From Shewanella sp. MBTL60-007 (GTDB taxonomy: Bacteria > Pseudomonadota > Gammaproteobacteria > Enterobacterales > Shewanellaceae): DNA of 64,000 nucleotides. This document shows positions 53,638-62,481 of the stretch, piece by piece. Each line of letters begins with the position of its first letter. The first letter of the stretch is position 1. The DNA is taken from NCBI RefSeq assembly GCF_019654915.1, contig NZ_BPET01000028.1, forward strand, positions 1 to 64,000, in the 5' to 3' direction. The notes beneath the pieces are model-generated. The model did no database searches. It worked only from the letters and a program-made list of their open reading frames with translations, and was not told where the DNA came from. Both the position numbers and the translations under genes were made by a program.

Positions 53638-54069
53638 ATGATTAAAAAAATATTAGACCGTTTAAAAATGGTTGATGGTGCAGTTGTGCGCGAGGGCTTT
53701 TATGCGCAGTCAGTTGCTAAAGAGCAAAAGTTCATATTCTTGCAGCCCTATACCGATGAGTTTGGCGCTACCAATGGCAATGGCAAATATCGCGACGACT
53801 TAGTTTTGCAGGTGGTTGCAGGTATTCAGTTGACCCGAGCAGAAACACCAACAAGTGATCTGCTTAACCTGGTGCATGAGATTAGAACAGCTTTTTATAA
53901 AGGCGAGCGCGATGCCAGCAAGCCTAGCTGGCTTAAAGATAAGCCGCTTGTGCTCCTTAAAGAAGTCGAACCCTGTAAATACATTATGCCCGAAGCTAAT
54001 GAGAAACATGGCTTAGCGGTGATCACCCTCTCAATAACTCAAACCGTGGAATTTGGAGAAAAAGTATGA
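53638..54069 (+). CDS. Tail terminator protein (gpU-like)
   Basis: A 143-residue protein at the U position that should cap the tail tube and stop elongation. It has AVVREGFYAQSVAKEQKFIF and a beta-rich middle. It overlaps the V-like gene by 4 bp (ATGA). Confidence 0.68.
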   Translation: MIKKILDRLKMVDGAVVREGFYAQSVAKEQKFIFLQPYTDEFGATNGNGKYRDDLVLQVVAGIQLTRAETPTSDLLNLVHEIRTAFYKGERDASKPSWLKDKPLVLLKEVEPCKYIMPEANEKHGLAVITLSITQTVEFGEKV

Positions 54070-54785
54070 GTGAAATAACAACCGAGAGCTATATCGGCTC
54101 GGGCATCGTTTACGCCGATGGGCGCGATGTGGGTAACGCCTCAGGCGTGAAAATTGATATTGAGCAAGAAACTAAGTCTTTGCCTAATAACCGTGGCGGC
54201 GGTGGCAACGCTGCTGAAATCACCAAGGTTAAAGCGGTTAAGCTGTCGATGACGCTAAACGACTTTAACAACTCCAATATGGCACTGGCCTTGCGCGGTA
54301 AAGTTGATGTGTTGACTGCGGAGCCAATTGTTGATGAGCCAATCACAGCTGTGCTTGATGGCTTATGTGATACGGCTAAGATGATTGATTTGACTGTGCC
54401 GCCAGTGGTTAAGACTGCCGATGGTGCGACAACCTTTGATGTTGATGCTGATTACATTGTCAGTGCTGGCGGTATTCGCCCGTTAAGTTCGGGCGCTATT
54501 ACTGCCGATCAAGCGCTAAAGGTGAGTTACACCTCAAAGGCTGGTAATGCACTGCAAGCGCTGGTCGAATCGGGTAAAGAGCTTAAGGTTGTTATTGATG
54601 GCGTTAACGATGCCACGGGTAAACCTTGGGTGCTTAAGTTTTACAAGTGGAAACCCAGCCCAACATCAGGCCTTGATCTGATTGGTGATGATTTCGGCTC
54701 GTTCGATATCGAGGGCGGTGTGCTTGCTGACCCGTCAATCGTTGCCACGGGTAAATCTAAGTTCTTTGTTCGTAGTGCAGCTTAA
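54066..54785 (+). CDS. Major tail tube protein (gpV-like)
   Basis: A 239-residue protein with the tube-protein pattern: VGNASGVKIDIEQETKSLPN near the start and a beta-rich body, DDFGSFDIEGGVLADPS near the end. Next to U and before the tape measure, it is the tail tube subunit. Confidence 0.82.
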   Translation: MSEITTESYIGSGIVYADGRDVGNASGVKIDIEQETKSLPNNRGGGGNAAEITKVKAVKLSMTLNDFNNSNMALALRGKVDVLTAEPIVDEPITAVLDGLCDTAKMIDLTVPPVVKTADGATTFDVDADYIVSAGGIRPLSSGAITADQALKVSYTSKAGNALQALVESGKELKVVIDGVNDATGKPWVLKFYKWKPSPTSGLDLIGDDFGSFDIEGGVLADPSIVATGKSKFFVRSAA

Positions 54786-54816
54786 TCACTAGCTATTAGT
54801 GATTGCTCTGCAATGT

Positions 54817-54853
54817 AAAGCCGTTACTGCTTAGGTGGTGACGGCTTTTTTAT
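54817..54853 (+). terminator. Second terminator inside the structural operon
   Basis: AAAGCCGT (54817-54824) pairs with ACGGCTTT (54841-54848), followed by more T residues, 32 bp after the tail tube gene. A smaller hairpin (54785-54802) precedes it. It probably lowers expression of the tape measure relative to the tube. Confidence 0.75.
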
Positions 54854-54883
54854 TTCCTGTTTTCGCGGTATTGGAGTGTTTAG

Positions 54884-57800
54884 ATGAGCTTTAAAGATCA
54901 AGTCATTAACCTGATCATCAAGGGCAAAGACCTATTTTCATCTGAGGCCAAAAAATCAGAAAAGGCATTAGCAGGACTTGCCCAGCAAAGTGAAACCTTA
55001 ACCGAACGCCTGCAAGAGCTTGAAGATCTGCAAGGCTCAATTGGTGCTGTCGATGAGCTTACCCGCTCGATCAGTAAAGGTGAGTCAGCCTATACCGCTA
55101 ACAGTGTTGCGCTCGATAAGTTAGTAAAAGAACAAAAGCAAGCCGTTGCCGCCGTTAAACAACTCGATAATGCACACAAAGAGGCAGCAGCCCAAACCGA
55201 TAAAACCGAGCAAGAATATCAGCAAGCGCAGGTTCAACTTGCGCAATATGAACAGCAGTTACTCTCTGCTAAAGCCAATGTCGATAAGCTCTCAAGCGAG
55301 CAGAAAAAAGGCAGTCAGGCCAGTAAAGAGCAAGCGGCAGCATTAAGCAAAGCTAGCAGTGATTTAAAACAACTAGAACAAGCGCAGGCATCAACGGCCC
55401 AAAGCGCTAAAAGCTTATCACTGGCACTAGACGATCAGCGCCGTGAATTGCTTGAGATTGGCGTGGCCTCTGATGATGCCGCCCGTAAAAAAGCCGATTA
55501 CACCCTAAAGGTAAAAAATGCCCGTAGTGAGTTAAACAAACTCGCGACCAGTTTGGGCAAGAGCAAGGTTGAGCTTGAGCAGCAAACCAGCAAGCTAACC
55601 AAAGCCGGTTACTCTATGGATAAGCTGGCCGATGCCAGCAAAGATTTAAAGCAGCAACAAGCGGCAGCTGAAACGGCGCTATCTGGCGTTAATAAGCAGC
55701 TCGCTCGCCATGACAAATTATTAACTGAATCAAAAAAATCAGCCAAAGACTTTAGTGGCTCCATCGGTGGCGCCACTCAAAGCCTGCTTGCAATGGCAGG
55801 GGCTTACATTGGTGTTGATCGGTTATGGGCTAGCCTTAGCAGCATTCTAACCGCAGGCGATGAGGCTAAAGCTTTTAGCGCCCAAATGACGGCCATGATG
55901 GGCTCAATTGCTGGCGGTGAGCAAGCAACCGCTTGGATTAAGGAGTTTGCTAATACCACAGGCACCAAGCTCGACAGCGTAAAGACGGCGTTCGCATCAC
56001 TTAAGACCTTTGGCATCGACCCCATGAACGGCAGTTTGCAGGCGATGGTCGATTACAACGCCAAACTTGGTGGTAGCCAAGAAAAGCTTGAGGGCATTAT
56101 TCTTGCCGTTGGTCAGGCTTGGGCTAAGCAAAAGTTGCAGGGTGAGGAAATACTGCAGTTAGTTGAGCGTGGCGTTCCTGTGTGGGAGCTGCTTGAAACG
56201 GTCACGGGTAAAAACGTGGTCCAGCTGCAAAAACTGTCAGAGAAAGGCGAGCTCGGCCGCGAAACCATTAAAGCGCTTTATGATGAATTAGGCCGACAAG
56301 CTAACGGCCAATCAGCTAAAAGCCTCGACAGATTAGCCGGTCAGATTAATTTAGTCTCGAATAAGTTTGAGGAGTTTAAGCAGATCATTGCCGACTCTGG
56401 TGTTTACCAGGTAGCGGTTGATTTTCTAAAGGACCTAAACACCACATTCGATCAGCTTAACCAAGATGGCAAGATAAAAGCCGCTGCAGAAGATATTAGC
56501 GACTTTTTCACCACCATGGTCCGTGATGGTGGCAGTAGCCTAAAAGCGACACTTGAAAACATCACCGCCTTTACCACGGCGCTTAATGCTATCTCTGGCA
56601 GTATTCGCTTAGTTTGGAATGGCTTAAGCGCAGGCGTATCGGCGCTTGCGGCATCGGTGACTTTGCAGCTCGCTAAGATGATGGAGGGTTTTACTAAGCT
56701 CTATGAGTTTATCGGTGCCGATCAGCTTGCCGCGAGTGCGCGTGATGCAGCTGCCGCATTAAACGCGATTGGCGATGCCTATGTGGCGCAAGTTGAGCAA
56801 GATGGTAAAGATGTTCGCGCCGCTTGGCTGCAGATCACGGGTGAGGTGGAACAAGCCGCTACTAAATCTTATGCCAAGGTCACTGCCGAGGCTAACAAAT
56901 CGGCTGATGAGCAGGTTAAGTCTGCCGATAAGGTTGCCAGCGCTCAAGATAAGCAGGCCGATAGCGCGAAAGCCTTGCAATTGGCTATGTCGAAAGCTGG
57001 CATTGAAACCATTGCAATACTTAAGCAGCAAGAGCAGGCTGCGCTTAAAACCTTTAAACAAGTTGAGCAAGGCGCTAATGACGGTATTGCCTCAAGCTAT
57101 GAGTTAAAGCAGGCGTATGAGGCATGGGCCGAGGCATCGCTAAAAGTCAGCTTAGCCAGTGGCGAACAAGTTGATGCCAATGTAAAGCAAACCGCATCGG
57201 CTTTAGGGCTTAATGATTCGCTCGATGGCTTGGTGAAAAAGTATTATGAGCTTGGCAAGGCTAAATCTGCTCAAGCCGATACTGATAAGCAGCAAGCCGA
57301 AAGCTTTAAGCAATCTAGTGTCGAGATTAATAACTTTAGCAGTACCGTTATTAATGCGGCCAACACCACCAAGAAATCCCTTGGTGATATCGCTTCACAC
57401 TTTGCCGATATTGGCACTGCAGTACAAAGCAGTGTTGCCAAGCTCAGCGATAATGCGGTGGCATACTTTAAAAGCATCATGCATCAAACCACGATGCTGA
57501 TCGATAGCTCATCAGAGCTGGATAAAGTGACCAATGAGTATGACCGCTTAAATGGTGTGATTGGTGAGCTTAATAATCAAATAGCGGGTACCGTAGACTT
57601 TGTTGGCCTAAGAACCTGGGCGCTTGAAACTGAGCGAGCGGGTAAAATTGCCGAGCAAGCCTATTACGGCCAAAAGATTGAACTGCTTAAACTGACTGAG
57701 GCGCTAGATGGCGCCAAAGACGGCCAAGCGGCATTGATTGAAAAAGCCGAGCGCAGCGCTAAAAGCTTAGAGCTTTTAAATGATCAGGACCTATCGCAGT

Positions 57801-58342
57801 TAACAGGCGCCATCGATAGAGCTAAAGACCGCTTAGACTCCATGCGTCAAAGTGCCGATGATACCCTTTCATCATTGCGTGATGAGCTGGACTCACTCCA
57901 AGGTGATGAGCTATCGATTCAACAGCGTGAATATGAGCGCAAGCTAGCTGATATTCGTGAGCAGTTAAAGAATGCTCAAAGCAGTGGCGATGCTGAGTTA
58001 CTGGCTCAGCTACAAGAGTCTGAACGCTTACTTAAAAGCATTAATGATCTGCGAGTGCAAGAGATAAAGGCCGAGGCTGCAGAGTCAGCCAGCGACAACA
58101 GCCAAAGCACTCAACCCAGCACTAGCCAAACGCAGCAATCACAACCCTCACCAGCACCCCAGCCGCCGCAACCCAGCGCACCACCTCAGCTTGATTTTTC
58201 ACAAATTCAGCCAAGCGTAAGCGGTGAGGTGGTGACGTTCAAGATGCAAGCAGGGCCGGTGACTATTGATGCAATAACGACTCAAAAAATGCTTGAGCAG
58301 CTATTAGCTGAAATACAGCAGCAACAGAGCGTAGGCGCTTAA
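54884..58342 (+). CDS. Tape measure protein
   Basis: The length-setting tail protein. The 1152-residue protein has a long N-terminal coiled coil (about 15-300), the tape-measure domain (about 340-480, LGGSQEKLEGIILAVGQAWA and GEEILQLVERGVPVWELL), a hydrophobic stretch (about 565-600), further coiled coils and a Pro/Gln-rich linker near 1080-1105. At about 1.5 angstrom per residue it would set a tail near 170 nm. The usual G/GT chaperone genes before it are missing. Confidence 0.93.
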   Translation: MSFKDQVINLIIKGKDLFSSEAKKSEKALAGLAQQSETLTERLQELEDLQGSIGAVDELTRSISKGESAYTANSVALDKLVKEQKQAVAAVKQLDNAHKEAAAQTDKTEQEYQQAQVQLAQYEQQLLSAKANVDKLSSEQKKGSQASKEQAAALSKASSDLKQLEQAQASTAQSAKSLSLALDDQRRELLEIGVASDDAARKKADYTLKVKNARSELNKLATSLGKSKVELEQQTSKLTKAGYSMDKLADASKDLKQQQAAAETALSGVNKQLARHDKLLTESKKSAKDFSGSIGGATQSLLAMAGAYIGVDRLWASLSSILTAGDEAKAFSAQMTAMMGSIAGGEQATAWIKEFANTTGTKLDSVKTAFASLKTFGIDPMNGSLQAMVDYNAKLGGSQEKLEGIILAVGQAWAKQKLQGEEILQLVERGVPVWELLETVTGKNVVQLQKLSEKGELGRETIKALYDELGRQANGQSAKSLDRLAGQINLVSNKFEEFKQIIADSGVYQVAVDFLKDLNTTFDQLNQDGKIKAAAEDISDFFTTMVRDGGSSLKATLENITAFTTALNAISGSIRLVWNGLSAGVSALAASVTLQLAKMMEGFTKLYEFIGADQLAASARDAAAALNAIGDAYVAQVEQDGKDVRAAWLQITGEVEQAATKSYAKVTAEANKSADEQVKSADKVASAQDKQADSAKALQLAMSKAGIETIAILKQQEQAALKTFKQVEQGANDGIASSYELKQAYEAWAEASLKVSLASGEQVDANVKQTASALGLNDSLDGLVKKYYELGKAKSAQADTDKQQAESFKQSSVEINNFSSTVINAANTTKKSLGDIASHFADIGTAVQSSVAKLSDNAVAYFKSIMHQTTMLIDSSSELDKVTNEYDRLNGVIGELNNQIAGTVDFVGLRTWALETERAGKIAEQAYYGQKIELLKLTEALDGAKDGQAALIEKAERSAKSLELLNDQDLSQLTGAIDRAKDRLDSMRQSADDTLSSLRDELDSLQGDELSIQQREYERKLADIREQLKNAQSSGDAELLAQLQESERLLKSINDLRVQEIKAEAAESASDNSQSTQPSTSQTQQSQPSPAPQPPQPSAPPQLDFSQIQPSVSGEVVTFKMQAGPVTIDAITTQKMLEQLLAEIQQQQSVGA

Positions 58343-58379
58343 TCCTCTTTTTACCCTCACTCGTTTCAATGAGGTTTAC

Positions 58380-58754
58380 ATGCAAATTATCGACACCATA
58401 CAGCCTAAGTTGCAGCAGCTAATTTGGCTAAACCGTAACAGCCAAAAAAAGGTATTAGCCAACTCTAAACGAGCCAGCAATGGCGCGTTAATCGTCAATC
58501 AAACGCTAATTCCCTCGGGCTTACCGTTATTACTTGGCACTAAAGACAGCGGCCTAGACCGTGACGATTTTGAAGCGCTGCAAGCCCATAACGCCAGTGT
58601 GTTATCACCATTCACCTTGCAGTTTGGCACGACCTCAACGCAAGTGATTTGGGATAACACAGGCGAGGCGGCGGTGAGTGGTGATGATCTGTTTGATCAA
58701 GTCGATGGTGATGATTTGGTCACAAACGTGGTTTTACGATTTCTAACAGTGTGA
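58380..58754 (+). CDS. Tail protein of unknown type
   Basis: A 124-residue protein directly after the tape measure, the place of lambda M. It is beta-rich in the second half. I see no family motif. It is followed after 7 bp by the large tail-tip gene. Confidence 0.6.
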   Translation: MQIIDTIQPKLQQLIWLNRNSQKKVLANSKRASNGALIVNQTLIPSGLPLLLGTKDSGLDRDDFEALQAHNASVLSPFTLQFGTTSTQVIWDNTGEAAVSGDDLFDQVDGDDLVTNVVLRFLTV

Positions 58755-58761
58755 GCAAAAT

Positions 58762-61203
58762 ATGACAATTACCCGCGAAAATTTAAAAGTATTTAAGCCC
58801 GAGCTGCTAGGTTCGAGTGACGAGGCAGGCGGTCAGCGCACCAAGTTACCCGTAGTATCGGGCAAGCTAAATGAGCTGTTCAGTGCCATATCAGATATTG
58901 ATCACGCCCAATCATCACTCGATATCGCCAAGTGTTACCCCGCACTCGATACCACAGACACCAGTATTTTGCTCGATGGTCATATCTTTATCAGTGAGCC
59001 GCCAAGTGATCCGCTGGTATCCATGTTCTTGGTTGAGTCCGATGCGCTAGGCGATAGCGACAGAATGATCGAGATGAAAGAAATTCTAGAATCATCTGTT
59101 ACTGCAGGCTCATTGATCCGCGATGGCGCACCAGGCTTTTTACCTAATCAAAACAGCTTTAGCCGTGAGTATTTAGAATCAACCTATATATTTGACGGTA
59201 AAGAGTATCGTCGCACGACCCATTTACGGGTAGGGCAAGTGATAGCCATTACAGTTGAGTATTTAGGTATTGAAGATATTCAATGGCCGCGCATTACTCA
59301 CTATGCACGAGTGACCGATACTAATGCACCAGGTAACAGCCAAGGCAATATCGTTTTCGACCCACCGATTAAAGTGGCGACACCAGAACATGACTTGACT
59401 ATTAATAACGAAAATCGCTGTACTAAGTTGCGCCTAGTTAACGATGCGAGCCCTATCACCTTTCATGGCGTCACCAAGTTAACAGCAGCCACATCGGGTC
59501 AGAGCTTGCCCGTTCGTGAGACTTCACAAAATCTATTGCCAGTGATCACCAGTGAAAAGGTCCACAGCGGCTTAACTATTAGCAATGGTGACGATGGCGC
59601 CGCCATAGTGCGTAAAACCGTGACGCAGCCTGCAACCTCATCGCAAACCTATACCTTTGACACTAGCGACAAGATGCCAGCCATTGAGGGAGTGGAGGCC
59701 AATACGCCTGCCCTCTCGTTTACCTCAAACGGCGTGGCTTACGACAATGCCAGTGCAATTATTACTGAAACTGCAGGCACTCTCAGTGTGACGCTATCAA
59801 GAAAGGCCGATATAGGTACCCCTGTTAGTGTGGCCTATATCTCATCACAGCAATATGCAGGTTATAGCAGTGCCGATGCATTCCCCGTTGAGTCAAAAGT
59901 GACTAAAGGAACATTAAGCGGCACCTGTTTATATGCCCCAACAGGCACCAGAAGCACATTTGTTGAGCGTGATGATGGTTTGTATCCCCCATACAACCAT
60001 GTTAATCAAAGCCGTATCGGTATCATCAATTACGATACGGGCGCCATTGTTTACGACAACGCTGCAGTCTATGACGATGTGCAATATAGCTGTTTAGTTG
60101 AAAAGCCTGAATCAGCCACAAGCGCTCAGTATATTTTACCTGTTGAAACGCCAGTATTAGAGACATTCTACCTACAGGTTGAAACCACAGCAGGCGTGTT
60201 ATTAAGTGCTAGCGCCGATGCAGCGGGTACCATCACAGGCAGCAATGTTAGCGGCTCGATTGTGAGCGGTCTGGTGACACTTAACTTTGCCACAGCCGTT
60301 AAGCTATCAACGCTTATCTATAACATCACCGAGCTGGTTAACTCATTACCCCCTGCCGAGTTATACGGCTTAAACCCGCTGCGTATTCCAAACAGCGGCA
60401 TTATCCCTATTTTTCGTGAGTGGGGAACCATTGCACTGCAGCACACTCAGTATCAACCCGTTACAGGGCCAAGTGCAGGGCAAACTAAAAACATTCGTGC
60501 AGGTGCGCGCTTTGCCGATATTACCGATGCTAATGGCGCTAGTTTGTGGACCGCCACTAATGACCATTACACCTTAGACACACAGGCGGGTAGCGTTACC
60601 ATCAACAGTGACTTTACCGGCTTTACCGCGCCGTTTGTACTCAGTGACACCATAGGTGAGCTTGCCCTTGTGACAGCAGTCAATAAAGACAGCGTGAGCA
60701 TTGCCTCAGATTTAACCCAAGAGTACCCAATCAATTCAACCGTAGCCAGTGTGCAGGTATTAGGGGATCTGCAAGCAAGGGTAGGTAAAGTACGCGATAT
60801 GACCGCTTGGTCAAACAATTGGGACCTAGACGGCGAGCCCGCCACTGGCAACCTCAATACCGTGGACTTTCCGATTGAGTTAACCAACGACACCGCAGTC
60901 AATGAAGATTGGGTATTGCTGTTTACCTCGCCAACAGCATTTCGTTGTGTCGGTAAGCGTATTGGTCAAATCGCAACGGGCGATACCTTGACCGACTTTG
61001 CACCCATCAATCCACTCACTAACAGCCCGTTCTTTATCATTCGAGCGGGTGCCTTTGGCGGCGGTTGGAATGCAGGTGAGGCGATTCGTTTTGAAACTTT
61101 TGCCTCAGCAAAACCATTAATGGCGCTGCGAACAGTGCAAGCAGGTCACAGCCAAATAACAACAGATAAAGCGGTGCTTTCGTTCCGTGGTAATGAATCT
61201 TAG
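58762..61203 (+). CDS. Large tail-tip structural protein
   Basis: An 813-residue protein without membrane segments, rich in Thr, Ser, Asn and Asp and beta-strand patterns (for example GDDGAAIVRKTVTQPATSSQ). It lies where lambda has L/K/I but resembles none of them. It may form part of the baseplate or a fibre. Its function is unassigned. Confidence 0.65.
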   Translation: MTITRENLKVFKPELLGSSDEAGGQRTKLPVVSGKLNELFSAISDIDHAQSSLDIAKCYPALDTTDTSILLDGHIFISEPPSDPLVSMFLVESDALGDSDRMIEMKEILESSVTAGSLIRDGAPGFLPNQNSFSREYLESTYIFDGKEYRRTTHLRVGQVIAITVEYLGIEDIQWPRITHYARVTDTNAPGNSQGNIVFDPPIKVATPEHDLTINNENRCTKLRLVNDASPITFHGVTKLTAATSGQSLPVRETSQNLLPVITSEKVHSGLTISNGDDGAAIVRKTVTQPATSSQTYTFDTSDKMPAIEGVEANTPALSFTSNGVAYDNASAIITETAGTLSVTLSRKADIGTPVSVAYISSQQYAGYSSADAFPVESKVTKGTLSGTCLYAPTGTRSTFVERDDGLYPPYNHVNQSRIGIINYDTGAIVYDNAAVYDDVQYSCLVEKPESATSAQYILPVETPVLETFYLQVETTAGVLLSASADAAGTITGSNVSGSIVSGLVTLNFATAVKLSTLIYNITELVNSLPPAELYGLNPLRIPNSGIIPIFREWGTIALQHTQYQPVTGPSAGQTKNIRAGARFADITDANGASLWTATNDHYTLDTQAGSVTINSDFTGFTAPFVLSDTIGELALVTAVNKDSVSIASDLTQEYPINSTVASVQVLGDLQARVGKVRDMTAWSNNWDLDGEPATGNLNTVDFPIELTNDTAVNEDWVLLFTSPTAFRCVGKRIGQIATGDTLTDFAPINPLTNSPFFIIRAGAFGGGWNAGEAIRFETFASAKPLMALRTVQAGHSQITTDKAVLSFRGNES

Positions 61204-61213
61204 GGGAATTTAA

Positions 61214-62194
61214 ATGGTAGATGCAGTAACGGTATTTAGAAACATAGACGCAGGGGCGCCACAACTTACAGGTCGTAAACCTAGTGATATTGTAGCGATA
61301 CTAAGGGCTTGTTTGGTTGATGGTTATGGGTCAAAACAACCACTTGGCTGGACAGTCGAGTTTGACAATGCAATTGACGTTGGGGTCGTTTTTAGAAACA
61401 ACGTGGCGGCAGGCGGTAGCGGCGGGTACTGTAAGTTTTCCGCCAGTGCAGACACCGCAGGTGCAATGCTCGATATCAGGTCGGCACAATCAATGACCGA
61501 CATCGATACGCTTATCAAAGCTGGATACAGGTCAAGAATCGGCTCACACAATGTTAACTGGACAGAGTGGTGGGTTGTCGGTACCCCAAAGGCGTTTTAT
61601 CTGATTATCGGTGACAGTGTTGATACTCGCATGGGAGCTAGGCGAGCGGTGCTAGAGAGTCAATTGTTTTGCGGTGACATTCATTCATTCATTCCACAAG
61701 ACCAGGCGCCTTTCATAGCAAACTGTAATTACTATGCTGGTGATGCTCAGATGAACAGCGCATCATACTCAAACTGTTTCATGTACTGGTGGAGAAACCG
61801 TACTAACAAAGCACCTTTGAACGGACTTAAAATGTACGGTGCTGATGGTACGAGCAATGCAGTGGATCACGGATTTATGACCCCGAGTGGTCATTTCAGT
61901 GAGTACGCAAGTAGTGCGCCATCGGTCAGGCAAGGTGTGTATTGTGACACACTGATTGGGGTACACAGTGTTTCCCCTGATTCATCCGCAGTAGACCCAG
62001 ACGGAGTACCTTACGTGAGCAGCAGGAAATATCCCGCATATCGGGGCAAGCTGCCTGGAATCCTAAACGAAGTATTCACCTCTATTCAAGATGGTACGTA
62101 CCCTATGGTCATAGATGTTGAAGGGCAGCAACATCTGGTTTTCAGACAGCCCGCACTAACTCTCAACGTATGGTTAAACCTTGAGGAGTGGTAA
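61214..62194 (+). CDS. Tail-associated protein of unknown function
   Basis: A 326-residue protein starting VDAVTVFRNIDAGAPQLTG, a start seen in a group of phage tail proteins. It contains a Cys/Trp/Tyr-rich middle (NCFMYWWRNRTNKAP). It has GGGGA upstream of its ATG and overlaps the next gene in a TAATG. Confidence 0.65.
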   Translation: MVDAVTVFRNIDAGAPQLTGRKPSDIVAILRACLVDGYGSKQPLGWTVEFDNAIDVGVVFRNNVAAGGSGGYCKFSASADTAGAMLDIRSAQSMTDIDTLIKAGYRSRIGSHNVNWTEWWVVGTPKAFYLIIGDSVDTRMGARRAVLESQLFCGDIHSFIPQDQAPFIANCNYYAGDAQMNSASYSNCFMYWWRNRTNKAPLNGLKMYGADGTSNAVDHGFMTPSGHFSEYASSAPSVRQGVYCDTLIGVHSVSPDSSAVDPDGVPYVSSRKYPAYRGKLPGILNEVFTSIQDGTYPMVIDVEGQQHLVFRQPALTLNVWLNLEEW

Positions 62195-62481
62195 TGATAA
62201 AATTTATGCGACATTCTACGCTCGGCATGGCCGCTGCCAATAGAGGTAAACTTGAGCTTGACTTAGACCCACTGTCGGAAAGGCACATTGTAACAGACCG
62301 CAAGACTGGTGAGACATTATTCATCGGCAACAATGACATAAAAATTCATTATTTCGATGGTAAGTATGCGATTGATGGGAACCTAGTCGTGACCATTCTT
62401 GATGACAATCGAGAATACAATGCAGCTGTTGTCGATGGTGTTAAGTGTGAAGCAGTTGACTTAGTGCAAACACCAGCATGA
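62194..62481 (+). CDS. Small tail-region protein
   Basis: A 95-residue protein starting at ATG 62194 in a TAATG overlap, with GAGGAG five bases upstream; the GTG at 62188 is less likely. It has the look of a small beta domain (DRKTGETLFIGNNDIKIHYF). It overlaps the next gene by 4 bp. Confidence 0.62.
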   Translation: MIKFMRHSTLGMAAANRGKLELDLDPLSERHIVTDRKTGETLFIGNNDIKIHYFDGKYAIDGNLVVTILDDNREYNAAVVDGVKCEAVDLVQTPA

